Assembly: GCF_004758605.1 (NCBI RefSeq)
Contig: NZ_CP038512.1
Location: forward strand, 2,350,001 to 2,414,000
Source: Deinococcus metallilatus
Lineage (GTDB): Bacteria > Deinococcota > Deinococci > Deinococcales > Deinococcaceae
Length of the DNA: 64,000 nucleotides
Direction: 5' to 3'
Position 1 is the stretch's first letter, and the number at the start of each line of letters is the position of its first letter. The notes beneath the pieces are model-generated. The model was not told the origin of the DNA, did no database searches, and saw only the letters and a program-made list of their open reading frames with translations. Shown here in pieces: positions 24,933 to 34,469 of this stretch. The position numbers were made by a program, and so were the translations under genes.

Positions 24933-27431
24933 GTGAAATCTCATCCGCGTGCTCTTTCCACCTCTGCCCTCCTCCTGACCGGCATGTTGCTGGCTGGCTG
25001 CGGTACCGGACAGCCGACCAAGACGGCGGATACCCAGCCGCTTCCAGGGGCGACCGCCACGCCCAGCCCCAGCCTGTCGCTGGAAGCCGAGACGGCCGAA
25101 ACGGTCGTGCTGGCTGAAAGCGGCCTGCAACCGCAGGCTGTGGTCGAGCCGGGCGCGCCCACGGGGGGCAAGGTCATCAACGATTCCAACGCCAGCGGGG
25201 GCCAGGCCATCGCCCTGCTCTCCAACGGCAGCGCCGTGCGCTTCACGGTGCCTGCCGGAACGGCTGCCGGAAACTACACCGTCCGGCTGCGGGGCCGGGG
25301 GGAGAACTACAACGGCAATGCCATCGTGTCTGTGCGGCTCGGCAGCACCGAGAAGAGCCGCGTGGAACTCTCGACCGCCACCTATTCCACCTTTGACGCC
25401 AGCACCCTGGCCCTGAAAGCGGGCGACGTGCTCACGGTGGTGTTCATCAATGACGCCTACGGCGGCAGCGGCAAGGACCGCAACGCCATCGTCGATCACC
25501 TGATCCTCGATCCCGCGACGACCAGCACCGCCCCGGCGCCAACCCCCACTCCGACGCCTGGTGACACCCTCAAGGTCGAGGCCGAAACCGTGATGACCGG
25601 CGGTGCTGCGGCGCAGAACGACACTGCGGCCAGCGGCGGGAAGGTCGCGGCGATGACCTACAACGGCACCGGGGTCACCTGGACCGCCCCTGCCGCGGGC
25701 ACCTACCGCCTCAGCCTGCAAGCGCGCGAGCAGGCTTACAACGGTGACGCCACCCTGGAAATTCGCCAGAACGGCACCGTGCTGGGCAGCAAGACCGTCG
25801 CCTCCAGCAGCCTCAGCGCCGTGGACGGCGGCAGCGTGACTCTCGCCAGCGGTGACAAGCTGGAAATCGTCTTCACCAACGACGCCTACGGCGGCTCGGC
25901 CACCACCGACCGCAACGCCTACCTCGACTACTTCACCCTGACCAAGACGGCGACTGCGGCACCCGCACCCACCCCCACGCCAACGCCTACCCCGACCCCG
26001 ACGCCCACCCCCACGCCGACCCCGACTCCCACTCCGACGCCAATCCCCACGCCCACTCCCGCCCCGACCAATGCCATTGACGTGAAGACGCTCGGCGTCA
26101 AGGGCGACGGCGTGACCGACGACACGGCGGCCCTGAACGCAGCCGTGACCAAAGCTGGGGGCAAGAGCCTCTACTTCCCGACGGGGACGTATCTGGTCAG
26201 CCGTCCGGTGGTCTGGAGGGGGCTCGCCGGGCAGACCATCACCGGCAGCGGCGCGACCATCAAGGCGGCATCGGGCTGGCAGAGCAACGGTGACGACGGG
26301 ATGCTGGTGGTGTACAACGCCTCGAACGTTACGGTCAGGGGGCTGAAGCTCCAGGGCAACTTCAGTTGGAACGTCGATCCCTGGTCCAAGCGGATGGATG
26401 GCCTGGCCTTTTTGGGCGGCTCCGGCATCACGGTGGACAGCGTCGAGACGCAGGATATCCAGTCGGTGGCGATCAACGCTGAGGACGTGACCGGCTACAC
26501 GGTCAAGAACAGTAAGGTGAACCGTTACCTGGCCCACGGCATCGGCTGCGCCCGCTGCAAGAACGCGACCTTCACCGGGAACACGGTGGACGGCGGCGCG
26601 GACCCGAAGGCCACCAGCGCCAACGACACGGCTGGCATCAGCATGTTCGCCCAGAACGGGGACACCCTGCTCTTCGAGAACAACACCATCCTCAACTCCT
26701 GGGACACCGCCACCAAGACCGAGGGCGCGAGCAACGTGACCTACCGGGGCAACACGATTGACACCTTCGGCAAGGACGGCATCAAGATCATGTTCCTGCC
26801 CCCGGACCAGGGCGGCAGCGGGCAGACGGTGAAGAACGGCGTGATCGAGAACAACACCGTCCGCAACTTCAAGCACTGGAAGAGTGACGGCTCGGGCGGG
26901 CTGCTCCTGCAAGGCGTGGCCGGAGGCCGGGTGAGCGGGAACAACGTGTACGGCAACCCCAGCTCCGGCGGCACCGGGATCGTGCTGAGCAGCTACTCCA
27001 CCAGCGTGCCGCAGACCGGCGGCGTGACGGTCGAGAACAACACCGTCAGCGACTACCCGACCGCCCTGCTGGTGGGCACCACCGACGCCACCATGGTGCG
27101 CGGGAACAAGTTCCTCAGCAGCAGCGGCCAGCGCAACATGCAGCGGTGCGTGAACATCGAGCGGGGGAACGGCACTGTGCTGGAGAACAACTCCTTCGAG
27201 GCCTTCAGCGACATCTGCGTGCTGACCTATGGCAGCACCGACAACGTGACCATGCAGGGCAACGCCTTCCGCAACGGGAAGGCCGGGGCGTGGCTGAACC
27301 CCTCCGACAGCACGGGCGTCAAGATTCTCAGCAACAACTTCGACACCGTGGCCGAGCCGCTGCCCTATCAGGGCACGGTGGCCCAGTGCTCGGGCAACAC
27401 CGGCACCGGTGTCCGCAACGACTGCCGCTGA
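24933..27431 (+). CDS. beta-helix lipoprotein with two CBM60-like modules and a Pro-Thr linker
   Basis: 832 aa. Lipobox LLAGC (Cys23). Two calcium-dependent xylan-binding-like modules (about residues 50-195 and 210-340), each with the VFxNDAYGGS..DRN signature. A linker of about 17 Thr-Pro dipeptides is followed by [20 protein letters not shown] opening a pectate-lyase-superfamily right-handed beta-helix. The helix shares long stretches with the protein at 16685 ([24 protein letters not shown]), so they are paralogues. Possible roles are lyase, C5-epimerase or other polymer modification at the surface. The start is GTG 24933 with AAGG upstream; a clear terminator follows. Confidence 0.87.
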   Translation: MKSHPRALSTSALLLTGMLLAGCGTGQPTKTADTQPLPGATATPSPSLSLEAETAETVVLAESGLQPQAVVEPGAPTGGKVINDSNASGGQAIALLSNGSAVRFTVPAGTAAGNYTVRLRGRGENYNGNAIVSVRLGSTEKSRVELSTATYSTFDASTLALKAGDVLTVVFINDAYGGSGKDRNAIVDHLILDPATTSTAPAPTPTPTPGDTLKVEAETVMTGGAAAQNDTAASGGKVAAMTYNGTGVTWTAPAAGTYRLSLQAREQAYNGDATLEIRQNGTVLGSKTVASSSLSAVDGGSVTLASGDKLEIVFTNDAYGGSATTDRNAYLDYFTLTKTATAAPAPTPTPTPTPTPTPTPTPTPTPTPTPIPTPTPAPTNAIDVKTLGVKGDGVTDDTAALNAAVTKAGGKSLYFPTGTYLVSRPVVWRGLAGQTITGSGATIKAASGWQSNGDDGMLVVYNASNVTVRGLKLQGNFSWNVDPWSKRMDGLAFLGGSGITVDSVETQDIQSVAINAEDVTGYTVKNSKVNRYLAHGIGCARCKNATFTGNTVDGGADPKATSANDTAGISMFAQNGDTLLFENNTILNSWDTATKTEGASNVTYRGNTIDTFGKDGIKIMFLPPDQGGSGQTVKNGVIENNTVRNFKHWKSDGSGGLLLQGVAGGRVSGNNVYGNPSSGGTGIVLSSYSTSVPQTGGVTVENNTVSDYPTALLVGTTDATMVRGNKFLSSSGQRNMQRCVNIERGNGTVLENNSFEAFSDICVLTYGSTDNVTMQGNAFRNGKAGAWLNPSDSTGVKILSNNFDTVAEPLPYQGTVAQCSGNTGTGVRNDCR
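25961..26068 (+). repeat. CCNACN hexanucleotide repeat coding for the Pro-Thr linker
   Basis: A tandem array of degenerate 6-bp units (CCCACC, CCGACG, CCAACG and similar) in frame, encoding (Thr-Pro)n between the second CBM and the beta-helix. Copy-number change would alter linker length without a frameshift. Confidence 0.85.
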
Positions 27432-27445
27432 CCTCCAGCGAACTC

Positions 27446-27487
27446 CGTCGAATCCCGGCCCTGGCGCCGGGGTTCGACGCTTTGTTT
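27446..27487 (+). terminator. terminator between convergent genes
   Basis: CGTCGAATCCCGGC / GCCGGGGTTCGACG (14-bp stem with one G-T), then CTTTGTTTC. It is 14 bp after the beta-helix gene and 7 bp before the end of the minus-strand operon. Confidence 0.85.
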
Positions 27488-27494
27488 CAGAGCT

Positions 27495-28712
27495 TCAGGC
27501 GCCCTGGCCAGGCGGGGTCAGCCCCTCGATGATGCGGCGCAGCGCCTGACCCGCCGCGTGCCAGTTGAGGCGCCGGGTGTATTCCTGATACGCCGAACGG
27601 CACAGCGCCGCGTAGGCCGCCGGGTGACGCCACAGGTCGAGCAGTGCCTGGGCAATCTCGGCGGGGGGCGTGCCCGGGTCGAACAGCAGGCCGTTCACGC
27701 CGGGGGTGACAGCGCTGGGAATCCCGCCCACCCGCGTCCCCACCGAGGGCAGCGCGTACGCACTGGCCTCCGCGAACACGATGCCAAAGCATTCCGCCTG
27801 CGATGGCATCAGGAAAAAGTGGCTCTCCCGCAGCAGCGTGCTCAGCCGCTCTATGCCCTCCGGCGTGTTTTTGTTCAGGAAGCCGTGGAGCTTCACGAAG
27901 GCCGGGAGGGGACCGGGCGGCGTGACCCCGGCCACATGCAGTTCGCAGGGCACCCCCGCCTCCTGAAGGAGACGCGCCACCTCCAGCACCACCGGGCCGC
28001 CCTTGCGGTCCCACTCCACCCCGATAAACAGCAGCTTCACCGCCCCGTCCGCGAGCCGTTGGGCGATCAGCCCCTCCAGCTCCGCGTCCGACCACTGCAC
28101 ATCGACGTTGGCGCCGAACGGCACCACATGGACCTTGGCCGGGTCAATGCCGTAGAGGGTGACGGCGGACTGCGCCGCCCACTCGGACGCATAGATCACG
28201 GCCGCCGCCCGGCGCAGCGCCAGGGCTTCCAGGCGGTGGCCCAGCGCCTCGGATTCGCGGCTGAGGCCGCTGAGGCCCTCATAGAAGTTCAGCAAGGCCC
28301 CGAAGGTGGCGTCGCCCCAGCAGACGATGGGCTTGCGCTCCCGCAGCAGCGCGATGGGCATGCTCCCCGAACTGAACACGAAATCGTACTGGAGCGAGGC
28401 GGCCCGCCGCTCGATCTGCCGGGCATACCGCCGCAGGGTGAAGGGAGTGCGGTCCCGCACGTACTTCTTGCCGACCATCCGGCTCCAGATCGCCTTGGCC
28501 CGCGTGGCAGGCGACGTGAAGGTCGTCAGGGCGTCCACACACTCCACCGTGTAGCCCGCTTCCTTCAGGCACTCGCGCATCCGGAAGGACGTCCCCGACC
28601 AGCTCCGCCTGTCGCTGCTGTCCTGGATACTGACGTAGAGCGCCCGCCGCATGCGGCTGGGTCCAGGGTTCGGCCCCGGCCGGGCGGGCGCCGTCATGTC
28701 AGGCGCGGTCAC
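27495..28712 (-). CDS. glycosyltransferase family 4
   Basis: 405 aa from the GTG at 28712, which overlaps the upstream stop as GTGA and has GGGAG at 8-bp spacing; ATG 28697 and 28652 are alternatives. The donor domain is typical: VKLLFIGVEWDRKGGPVVLEVARLLQ, HGFLNKNTPEGIERL and MPSQAECFGIVFAEASAYALPSVGTRVGGIPSAV. It has YASEWAAQSAVTLYGIDPAKVHVVPFGANV at the domain junction. Last gene of the wzc operon; the sugar specificity is unknown. Confidence 0.9.
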   Translation of the reverse strand: MTAPDMTAPARPGPNPGPSRMRRALYVSIQDSSDRRSWSGTSFRMRECLKEAGYTVECVDALTTFTSPATRAKAIWSRMVGKKYVRDRTPFTLRRYARQIERRAASLQYDFVFSSGSMPIALLRERKPIVCWGDATFGALLNFYEGLSGLSRESEALGHRLEALALRRAAAVIYASEWAAQSAVTLYGIDPAKVHVVPFGANVDVQWSDAELEGLIAQRLADGAVKLLFIGVEWDRKGGPVVLEVARLLQEAGVPCELHVAGVTPPGPLPAFVKLHGFLNKNTPEGIERLSTLLRESHFFLMPSQAECFGIVFAEASAYALPSVGTRVGGIPSAVTPGVNGLLFDPGTPPAEIAQALLDLWRHPAAYAALCRSAYQEYTRRLNWHAAGQALRRIIEGLTPPGQGA

Positions 28713-29602
28713 GTCGGCGCTCCCGAGCGGCGCAGCCCCAGCCAGGCTCCGCGCGCCACCGCCCTGGCCCGCGCCCACTGGCCGCGCAGCACCCGCTTGA
28801 CCAGATAAAAGCCCGGCCCGGCCAGCAACGGCACCAGCGGCACCGGCGCGTGTTTGCGGAAAAAGCGCACCGCACTCTTGGTGAACTGCAACTCGAACGT
28901 CTCGCTCTTGTGGGTGCGGGAGTTGTTGTCGCCCATGCTGGCGCTGCCCACGTGCCACACCCGCGACCCGTCCGCGACCGCCAGACGCCACCCGGCGGCC
29001 CGCAGGCGAAAGCAGAAGTCGGCGTCCTCCCAGTACATGAAAAAGCGTTCGTCGAGCAGCCCCACCGCCTCGATGGCCGCGCGGCGAACCAGGCAACTGG
29101 TGCCGATCAGAAAGTGCAGCCGCTCCTCGGGCACCGGGCCGAAGTGGCCGTCCGCGTCCCCGTGCCACAGGCGCACGAACCCGCCCCCCCAGGCCTGCAC
29201 CCGCTCGGGGGCCTGCATGTCGTAGAGCACCGAGGCGGCGGCCCCCCGGCGCGCGTCCGCCTCCAGGGTGGTCACCAGTTCGCTCAGCGCGTGGGGATCG
29301 ACGACCGTATCGTTGTTGAGGAACCACAGGAACTCGGCCTCACCTTGCAGCGCCCGCCGCGCGCCGACGTTGTTGGCGGCCGTGAAGCCCACGTTGTGCG
29401 CGATCTCGATCAGTTCGAGGTCCGGCCAGCGTTCCCGCAGGCGGGCCAGCGAGTCGTCGGTGGAGCCGTTGTCGACCACCAGCACCCGGGCATTCGGGTA
29501 CGCCAGGTCGCGCAGCGAGGTCAGGCAGGCGTCGGTGAGGCGCCAGCCGTTGTAATTGATCACGATGATGGCGACGCGCGGACTTGGAGGAGAACTGTTC
29601 AT
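28709..29602 (-). CDS. glycosyltransferase family 2 (rhamnosyltransferase-like)
   Basis: 297 aa, GT-A fold. VAIIVINYNGWRLTDACLTSL and VLVVDNGSTDDS form the nucleotide-binding start, LWFLNNDTVVDP is the DXD-type region and EDADFCFRLRAAGWRLAV the ED motif. This subgroup is often annotated as rhamnosyltransferase, but that rests on family similarity only. The ATG at 29602 follows AAAGGCAGGG; a GTG at 29626 is possible. Coupled to the next gene by overlap. Confidence 0.92.
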   Translation of the reverse strand: MNSSPPSPRVAIIVINYNGWRLTDACLTSLRDLAYPNARVLVVDNGSTDDSLARLRERWPDLELIEIAHNVGFTAANNVGARRALQGEAEFLWFLNNDTVVDPHALSELVTTLEADARRGAAASVLYDMQAPERVQAWGGGFVRLWHGDADGHFGPVPEERLHFLIGTSCLVRRAAIEAVGLLDERFFMYWEDADFCFRLRAAGWRLAVADGSRVWHVGSASMGDNNSRTHKSETFELQFTKSAVRFFRKHAPVPLVPLLAGPGFYLVKRVLRGQWARARAVARGAWLGLRRSGAPT

Positions 29603-29639
29603 ACCCTGCCTTTCTGGGGAGATCACGTCTTGCGGGAGG

Positions 29640-30944
29640 TCACGTCAGTTGGAGTTCCGGCGACCGGGGGAAGGAGGCCCGCTGGAAGCCCCAGGCGCGC
29701 GCGTTCAGGTACGCCGCACACAGGCCCAGCATGAAGTTCCAGTCGGGGGAGGTGAAGACGATGGTGTAGGCCCCCACGAGCGCGATGAACAGGGTCGTGA
29801 AGGCGAACGGCAGCACCCAGCGCCCCCGGGCCCACACGGCGCTCAGCAGCGGCTGCACGATGCCGAAGACCACCAGCAGCGCCAGGCCGAGGTAGCCGAA
29901 GGTCCACAGGATCGAGTGGTACGAATAGTGCAGATCGTTCGTGGACCCGGTGAGCAGGTCGGGATTGCTCGGAATGAGAGTATGCGTGCCCACCCCGAAG
30001 AGCCGCTCCTCCTCGGTGTCCACCAGGGTAAAGGCGAGATTGACCTGCCGCTCGCGCCAGTCGATGTTGTGGCGGTCGAGGCTGAGGCGGTCGGAGTGTT
30101 CCAGGCCCGTCAGGGACGTGTCCAGGGACGCGCCGAGCGACGAGAAGGAGAACGCCAGGGCGAGGGCGTTGATGGCGATCAGGCCGCCCACCGCCAGCCG
30201 GGCCAGACGCCACCCCGCCGCGCGCACCTGCAAGAGCCGCACCAGGACGTACAGCGTGATCAGGAGCGCCGCAAAGATCACGGTGCCGCGCGACAGCGTG
30301 ACGAGCAGCGCCGCCACGAACAGCAGGATCTTGCCCACCTCGGGCCACACCCAGCGGCTCCGGCCGGAGAGGAGATTTTCGAGCGCCATCAGCAGCCCCA
30401 GAAAGATCAGCGCGATCCCGGGATAGAACACCCGCGCCAGCCCGCCGATCCGCTCGTAGATGCCGAAGTCGTCCGCGAACGCGGCCGCGTGCGTGCCCCC
30501 CGCGCCGGGGTGCAGGCCCGGCAGGGCGAAGGCGAGCAGCGCCCGCAGCGCGGTGATCAGCGCCAGCAGCGTCAGGACCCGCCCGACCTGCCCGTCGTCG
30601 TGGGTGCGTGCCCACAACCACAAGAAGGGCGCGAGCAGGAATCCACTGAACTTGTACAGGTAGATGTACGCCCCGTCCGTGGAAGAACCGGTGACGAGAA
30701 AGACCAGGTAATGCAGGTAGGGCAGCAGCCCCAGCAGCACCAGGCCGAACAGCGGCACCCGCCGCGTCCGCAGCGCGGTGTAGGCCAGGAGCACGGCGGT
30801 CAGCACCAGCAGGCCGAACAGCGCGGCGTTGCCCACGCTGCTGTCCAGACGCCGGGCCATCCCGAACACGGACAGCGTACCGAGATACAGGCCGAAAAGG
30901 CCCACGTGCAGCCAGAAGTCAACTTTACGGCGTGACAGATGCAC
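29640..30944 (-). CDS. O-antigen ligase/polymerase family membrane protein (Wzy-like)
   Basis: 434 aa with about eleven hydrophobic segments and a large loop (residues about 290-350, with GVGTHTLIPSNP and NDLHYSYHSILWTFGYLGL) as in Wzy/WaaL proteins. Its position directly after the flippase makes polymerase the likely role: it joins repeat units at the outer face of the membrane. The GTG at 30944 has AAGGAGG 7 bp upstream and lies within the last 20 bp of the flippase gene. Confidence 0.85.
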   Translation of the reverse strand: MHLSRRKVDFWLHVGLFGLYLGTLSVFGMARRLDSSVGNAALFGLLVLTAVLLAYTALRTRRVPLFGLVLLGLLPYLHYLVFLVTGSSTDGAYIYLYKFSGFLLAPFLWLWARTHDDGQVGRVLTLLALITALRALLAFALPGLHPGAGGTHAAAFADDFGIYERIGGLARVFYPGIALIFLGLLMALENLLSGRSRWVWPEVGKILLFVAALLVTLSRGTVIFAALLITLYVLVRLLQVRAAGWRLARLAVGGLIAINALALAFSFSSLGASLDTSLTGLEHSDRLSLDRHNIDWRERQVNLAFTLVDTEEERLFGVGTHTLIPSNPDLLTGSTNDLHYSYHSILWTFGYLGLALLVVFGIVQPLLSAVWARGRWVLPFAFTTLFIALVGAYTIVFTSPDWNFMLGLCAAYLNARAWGFQRASFPRSPELQLT

Positions 30945-32208
30945 GCTCCACCTCCTTTTCCGGCCTACCGCGCAGGGTGGGACGGCAGACCACCAGCAGG
31001 CCCACAAAGACGGCGCTTTCCCCCAGCACGACCGCGCTCGCCATCCCCAGCAGGCCGTGCGTGGGCACCAGCAGCACGATCAGGAGCGCGTTCAGCAGCG
31101 TCCCGCCGATCACCACGGTGTTAAAGGCGCGGTCGAGCCCGAGCGGCAGCAACCACAGGATGCCCAGCACCAGATTGATCGAAACCACCAGCGGCAGCAG
31201 CGCCAGGACCCGCAGGATGGGCACGGCGGGGGCGAATTCCGGCCCCAGCAGCACCCTGACCCACAGCGGCGCGCCCAACGCGACCATCAGGCACAGCAGC
31301 AGGCCAATGCCGCCCAGCAGGCGCAGTCCGGTCGGCAGGAGCGCGCGCACCTCGGCCAGGCTGCTGTGCGCGGCGCGGTTGAAGCGCGGGTACAGCGCGC
31401 GGTTGAGCGGTTGCAGCACGCCCTGGAAAGCCCGCGCGATGCGGTCGGCCCCGTTGTAGTAGCCCAGCAGGCGCGGCTCCACGAAGAGGCCCAGCAAAAA
31501 GGCACTGCCGGTGGCCGAGATGCTCGTCGCCGCCGAGAACAGGAACATGCTCCATCCCGACTTCAGCGCCGCGAAGGCGCGGCCCGGGCTGGGTCGCAGC
31601 ATCGGCACGTCCCGGTGCGCGATCCTGAGGGCCAGCGCGCTCGACAGCAGCGCCGCGCCGCCGTTCAGAACGGGCACCCACCAGGCGTCGGCGGGGCCAC
31701 GCACCAGGGCAAAGATTCCGACCGTCGCGAGCGCCTTGGTGGCCACGTCCAGCGTGGAGGCGACGGCGGCGCGCTCCATCCCCACGAAGTACCACATCAT
31801 GTTCGACGCCTGCGCGAGCGCCCAGAACACGCTGGCCCACAGCAGGGCGGGGTGGGCGTGCAGCATCGGCACGAACGCCGAGGCGATCAGGGCGAGACAC
31901 GCGGCCAGCACCGCCAGCAGCAGCCGGGCACTCAGCACGTCCGCCAGCACGTCCGCCAGCCGCGCCGGGTCGTCGCGGACACGGGCGACCTCGCGGTTGG
32001 CGGAGAAGTCGAAGCCGTACTGCACCAGCATGCCCAGCAGGCCGCCGAACGCCTGCGCGAAGACCAGCAGGCCCAGCGCCGCCGGACCCAGCATGCGGGC
32101 CAGGAAGGGCGTGGTGAGGAGGGGCAGCACGTACGTCGCCGCGTGGACCCCGTACAGGGCCACCAGATTGCTCAAAAAGGTGCGGCGGCCCGCCCCACGC
32201 CCGACCAT
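30925..32208 (-). CDS. oligosaccharide flippase (Wzx-like)
   Basis: 427 aa with about twelve membrane segments. The N-terminus FLSNLVALYGVHAATYVLPLLTTPFLARMLGPAALGLLVFAQAFG is typical of the polysaccharide transporter/MATE-like flippases, and ADRIARAFQGVLQPLNRALYPRFNR mid-protein is a strongly conserved Wzx segment. It moves the lipid-linked repeat across the membrane. It follows wzc by 100 bp in the same operon and overlaps the polymerase gene by 20 bp. Confidence 0.92.
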   Translation of the reverse strand: MVGRGAGRRTFLSNLVALYGVHAATYVLPLLTTPFLARMLGPAALGLLVFAQAFGGLLGMLVQYGFDFSANREVARVRDDPARLADVLADVLSARLLLAVLAACLALIASAFVPMLHAHPALLWASVFWALAQASNMMWYFVGMERAAVASTLDVATKALATVGIFALVRGPADAWWVPVLNGGAALLSSALALRIAHRDVPMLRPSPGRAFAALKSGWSMFLFSAATSISATGSAFLLGLFVEPRLLGYYNGADRIARAFQGVLQPLNRALYPRFNRAAHSSLAEVRALLPTGLRLLGGIGLLLCLMVALGAPLWVRVLLGPEFAPAVPILRVLALLPLVVSINLVLGILWLLPLGLDRAFNTVVIGGTLLNALLIVLLVPTHGLLGMASAVVLGESAVFVGLLVVCRPTLRGRPEKEVERASVTP

Positions 32209-32308
32209 GCGGCCTACCCTCCCGCGCCGAGGGAGGCGCGCGGGCAGGTGGGCCTGCCGGTCCCCGGCTCAGCGGCCAGGGGCCAGCGCGGCGGGCGGAG
32301 GGCGAGGC

Positions 32309-33982
32309 TCACACCGCCCTCGACTCGGGCCGGGGGACGGCGGTGGGGACAGTGTTGCGGCCGTACCCGTAGCCGTAGCGCGCCACCTGTTCGCGGGGGT
32401 TGACCTTGTTCAGCGCCACGCCCAGCACGTTCGCGTTGACCAGCAGCAGGGCGTCGAGCAGGCGCTGCACGCTGCCCACCGAGGCGCGTCCGGCTTCCAG
32501 CACCAGCAACACACCGGCCGCGTGGGGGGCGAGGACGATGGGGTCCGCCACCGCCAGGGCGGGCGGGCAGTCCACCACGATCAGGTCGTACCCGGCGCCC
32601 CACTGGGCCACGGCCTGGCGGAACTGCTCCGCCGGGACGTGCGGCTGCGACTGGGAATGCAGGTTGGGCACGGAGGAGAGCAGGTGCAGGTTGTCGCGCA
32701 GCCTGCGGGCCTGCGCGGTGACCGGCCGTGCCAGGGCCGCCATCAGGTCGCGGCTTTCTTCCCCCGGGAATGGCACGGCCCCCGGCAGGTCCACCCACTC
32801 GATGGGGGCGGTGGTCTGCCAGATGGTGCCCTGGGTGGGACGGCGCAGGTCGGCCTCGATCAGGAGGACCCGGTCGCCACTGGCCGCACTCGCGTCGGCC
32901 AGGGCGGCGCTGATGTTCGACTTGCCGTCGCCGCCGAAGAGCGAGGTGACGAGCAGGACCGGCGGGCGCTTGTCGCCCCGGGGCAGGACACTCTTGACCC
33001 CGGCGGCCAGGAAGGAGACGCTGTCGGCCCAGCGGCCCTGGCGCAGCGCCACCAGCAGCGACTGCCCCTGGCGCAGCCGGATGCGCGGCACCTCGCCCAG
33101 CAGGCGCAGGTTCAGCAGCTTCAGGTCGGCGTCGGAGGTCACCATGCGGTTGACCGAGGCCCAGATCACCAGCAGCGTGCTCAGCAGCAGCAGGACGAAG
33201 GCGCCGACCAGCACGGCGTCACGCAGCGGCTTGGGCGAAACCGGCTTGAGCGGCACCGGCGCGGGGGCCACGTTGGTGAGCGAACCCACCACCGCCTGTT
33301 GCAGCGCGAGCAGGTTGTTCAGGTCGTCCAGGCGGGCCGCGCGCTGGGTCAGCAGCGTCTGTTGCAGCCTGGACGGCGTGCCGACCACCGGACCCGTCTG
33401 CTCCAGGCGCCGCTCCAGGTCCGCCAACTGGGTGCGGAGCGAGTCGCGGGCGGCGTTCACCTTGACCAGGCCGCGCTGGGTGTCCCAGTCGATCAGCGCC
33501 TGGGCGGCCAGGTTCGCCAGCCGCGCGGCGACCACCGGGTTCTGGTCAAAGGCGCTGAGCACATAGGTGCCGTTGCCGTACACGTCCGTCTGGCCGGAGA
33601 TCTTCAGGATGCCGCCCTTGCCGCTGGCGATGGCCTGGGCCATCCGGTCGGAGAGGGCGCTGCGCTCCGCCGCGCTCAGCTCGGGGATCTCGCCCAGGCG
33701 CCGCCGCACCGCGCCCTGCACGTTCGCGCTTTGCAGCGCCCCCTCGACCGCCCCGGTGGGGAGCGGCGGGGCGCTCACCAGCGTGTCGTTGACCTTCGAG
33801 TTGCCGGTCTGGCTGCCCGACGACAGGATCATGGTGTCGGCCCGGTACACCGGCGTCTGCCGACTGAACAGCAGATAGGTCACGGCCCCGGCAGCCACGG
33901 CCAGCAGCAGCACCAACCACGCGAAACGCTTCAGGGCGCGCAGCGGGCGCGAGAGATCGATGTCATCGTTCATCGGGGGCAT
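32309..33982 (-). CDS. polysaccharide chain-length/tyrosine autokinase (Wzc family)
   Basis: 557 aa. Wzz-type N-terminal domain between membrane segments at about 20-40 and 254-274 (the latter preceded by the Pro-rich PVPLKPVSPKPLRDA). The cytoplasmic BY-kinase domain has the P-loop SLFGGDGKSN at 347-356, the A' motif LLIEADLRRP at 373-382 and Walker B DLIVVDCPPA. The tail carries a small Tyr cluster (ARYGYGYGRN), the expected autophosphorylation site. Oddity: the A' motif has Glu where the family has Asp. ATG 33982 follows CAGGAGG. First gene of the operon; no Wzb phosphatase or Wza exporter gene is nearby. Confidence 0.92.
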   Translation of the reverse strand: MPPMNDDIDLSRPLRALKRFAWLVLLLAVAAGAVTYLLFSRQTPVYRADTMILSSGSQTGNSKVNDTLVSAPPLPTGAVEGALQSANVQGAVRRRLGEIPELSAAERSALSDRMAQAIASGKGGILKISGQTDVYGNGTYVLSAFDQNPVVAARLANLAAQALIDWDTQRGLVKVNAARDSLRTQLADLERRLEQTGPVVGTPSRLQQTLLTQRAARLDDLNNLLALQQAVVGSLTNVAPAPVPLKPVSPKPLRDAVLVGAFVLLLLSTLLVIWASVNRMVTSDADLKLLNLRLLGEVPRIRLRQGQSLLVALRQGRWADSVSFLAAGVKSVLPRGDKRPPVLLVTSLFGGDGKSNISAALADASAASGDRVLLIEADLRRPTQGTIWQTTAPIEWVDLPGAVPFPGEESRDLMAALARPVTAQARRLRDNLHLLSSVPNLHSQSQPHVPAEQFRQAVAQWGAGYDLIVVDCPPALAVADPIVLAPHAAGVLLVLEAGRASVGSVQRLLDALLLVNANVLGVALNKVNPREQVARYGYGYGRNTVPTAVPRPESRAV

Positions 33983-34424
33983 GGAGGTCCTCCTGGGAGC
34001 GGTGAGAGGGCGCTGGGGCGGGCCGCAGGGACCGCGCGGCGGGGCGGAAGACATCGGGGCGGCGGGGCGGGAGACGGCAGGGGGTCACGGTGCCGGGGCA
34101 CAGCCGCCTGCCGTCCACCTTGCCCGGCAGGGCCGCCGCTGTGAAGCCCACCCCCCCGGTATCCCGAGGGACCGCAAACATGACCATCCGGGTTCTCGAC
34201 ATGCAGGCTCCTTCCCCCGCGTGGGGTGCTCCCATGATGCTCAGGAGCGCCAAGTGATCAGCCGTTGCTCAGAAATGCGGTGAGGCAAGATGCGGCCATG
34301 AGAGACGGATGACCTGGCCGCGCTTCAGGTCCGGGGAGGCGAGCCCTCCGGCCCTCGGCGGCGCGTCAGCGTCGGTGACCGCCCTTCACTTTCCGCCGAT
34401 ACCACAGAACAAAGGAGCCAGACG
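33983..34424. other. divergent wzc/rfbF control region
   Basis: About 440 bp between the two main EPS operons. It carries dyad site 5 (34255-34271). No gene apart from the 14-codon upstream ORF at 34425. No classical JUMPstart sequence was found. Confidence 0.6.
34255..34271. promoter_or_regulatory. EPS dyad site 5, TGATCAGCCGTTGCTCA
   Basis: 17-bp imperfect palindrome; the right half GTTGCTCA is identical to that of site 4. It lies 272 bp from the wzc start and 170 bp from the rfbF-operon upstream ORF. Confidence 0.55.
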
Positions 34425-34469
34425 ATGTCCCGATCTCCGTTTGACCGCCAGCCGGGGGGCCCGGCATGA
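34425..34469 (+). CDS. 14-codon upstream ORF coupled to rfbF
   Basis: [14 protein letters not shown]. It has its own good ribosome binding site (AAAGGAG, 7 bp) and its TGA overlaps the rfbF ATG as ATGA, while rfbF has only a G-run before its start. A small translated ORF that delivers ribosomes to rfbF is likely; a peptide function cannot be claimed. Confidence 0.55.
   Translation: MSRSPFDRQPGGPA

Noticed and set aside
25961..26068. Tandem repeat considered as a CRISPR or satellite
   Set aside because: In-frame hexanucleotide repeat coding for a Pro-Thr linker; no spacers.
27495..29327. A single 610-codon glycosyltransferase fusion on the minus strand
   Set aside because: The first 200 codons are an out-of-frame shadow of the GT2 gene; the GTGA overlap at 28709-28712 shows two coupled genes.
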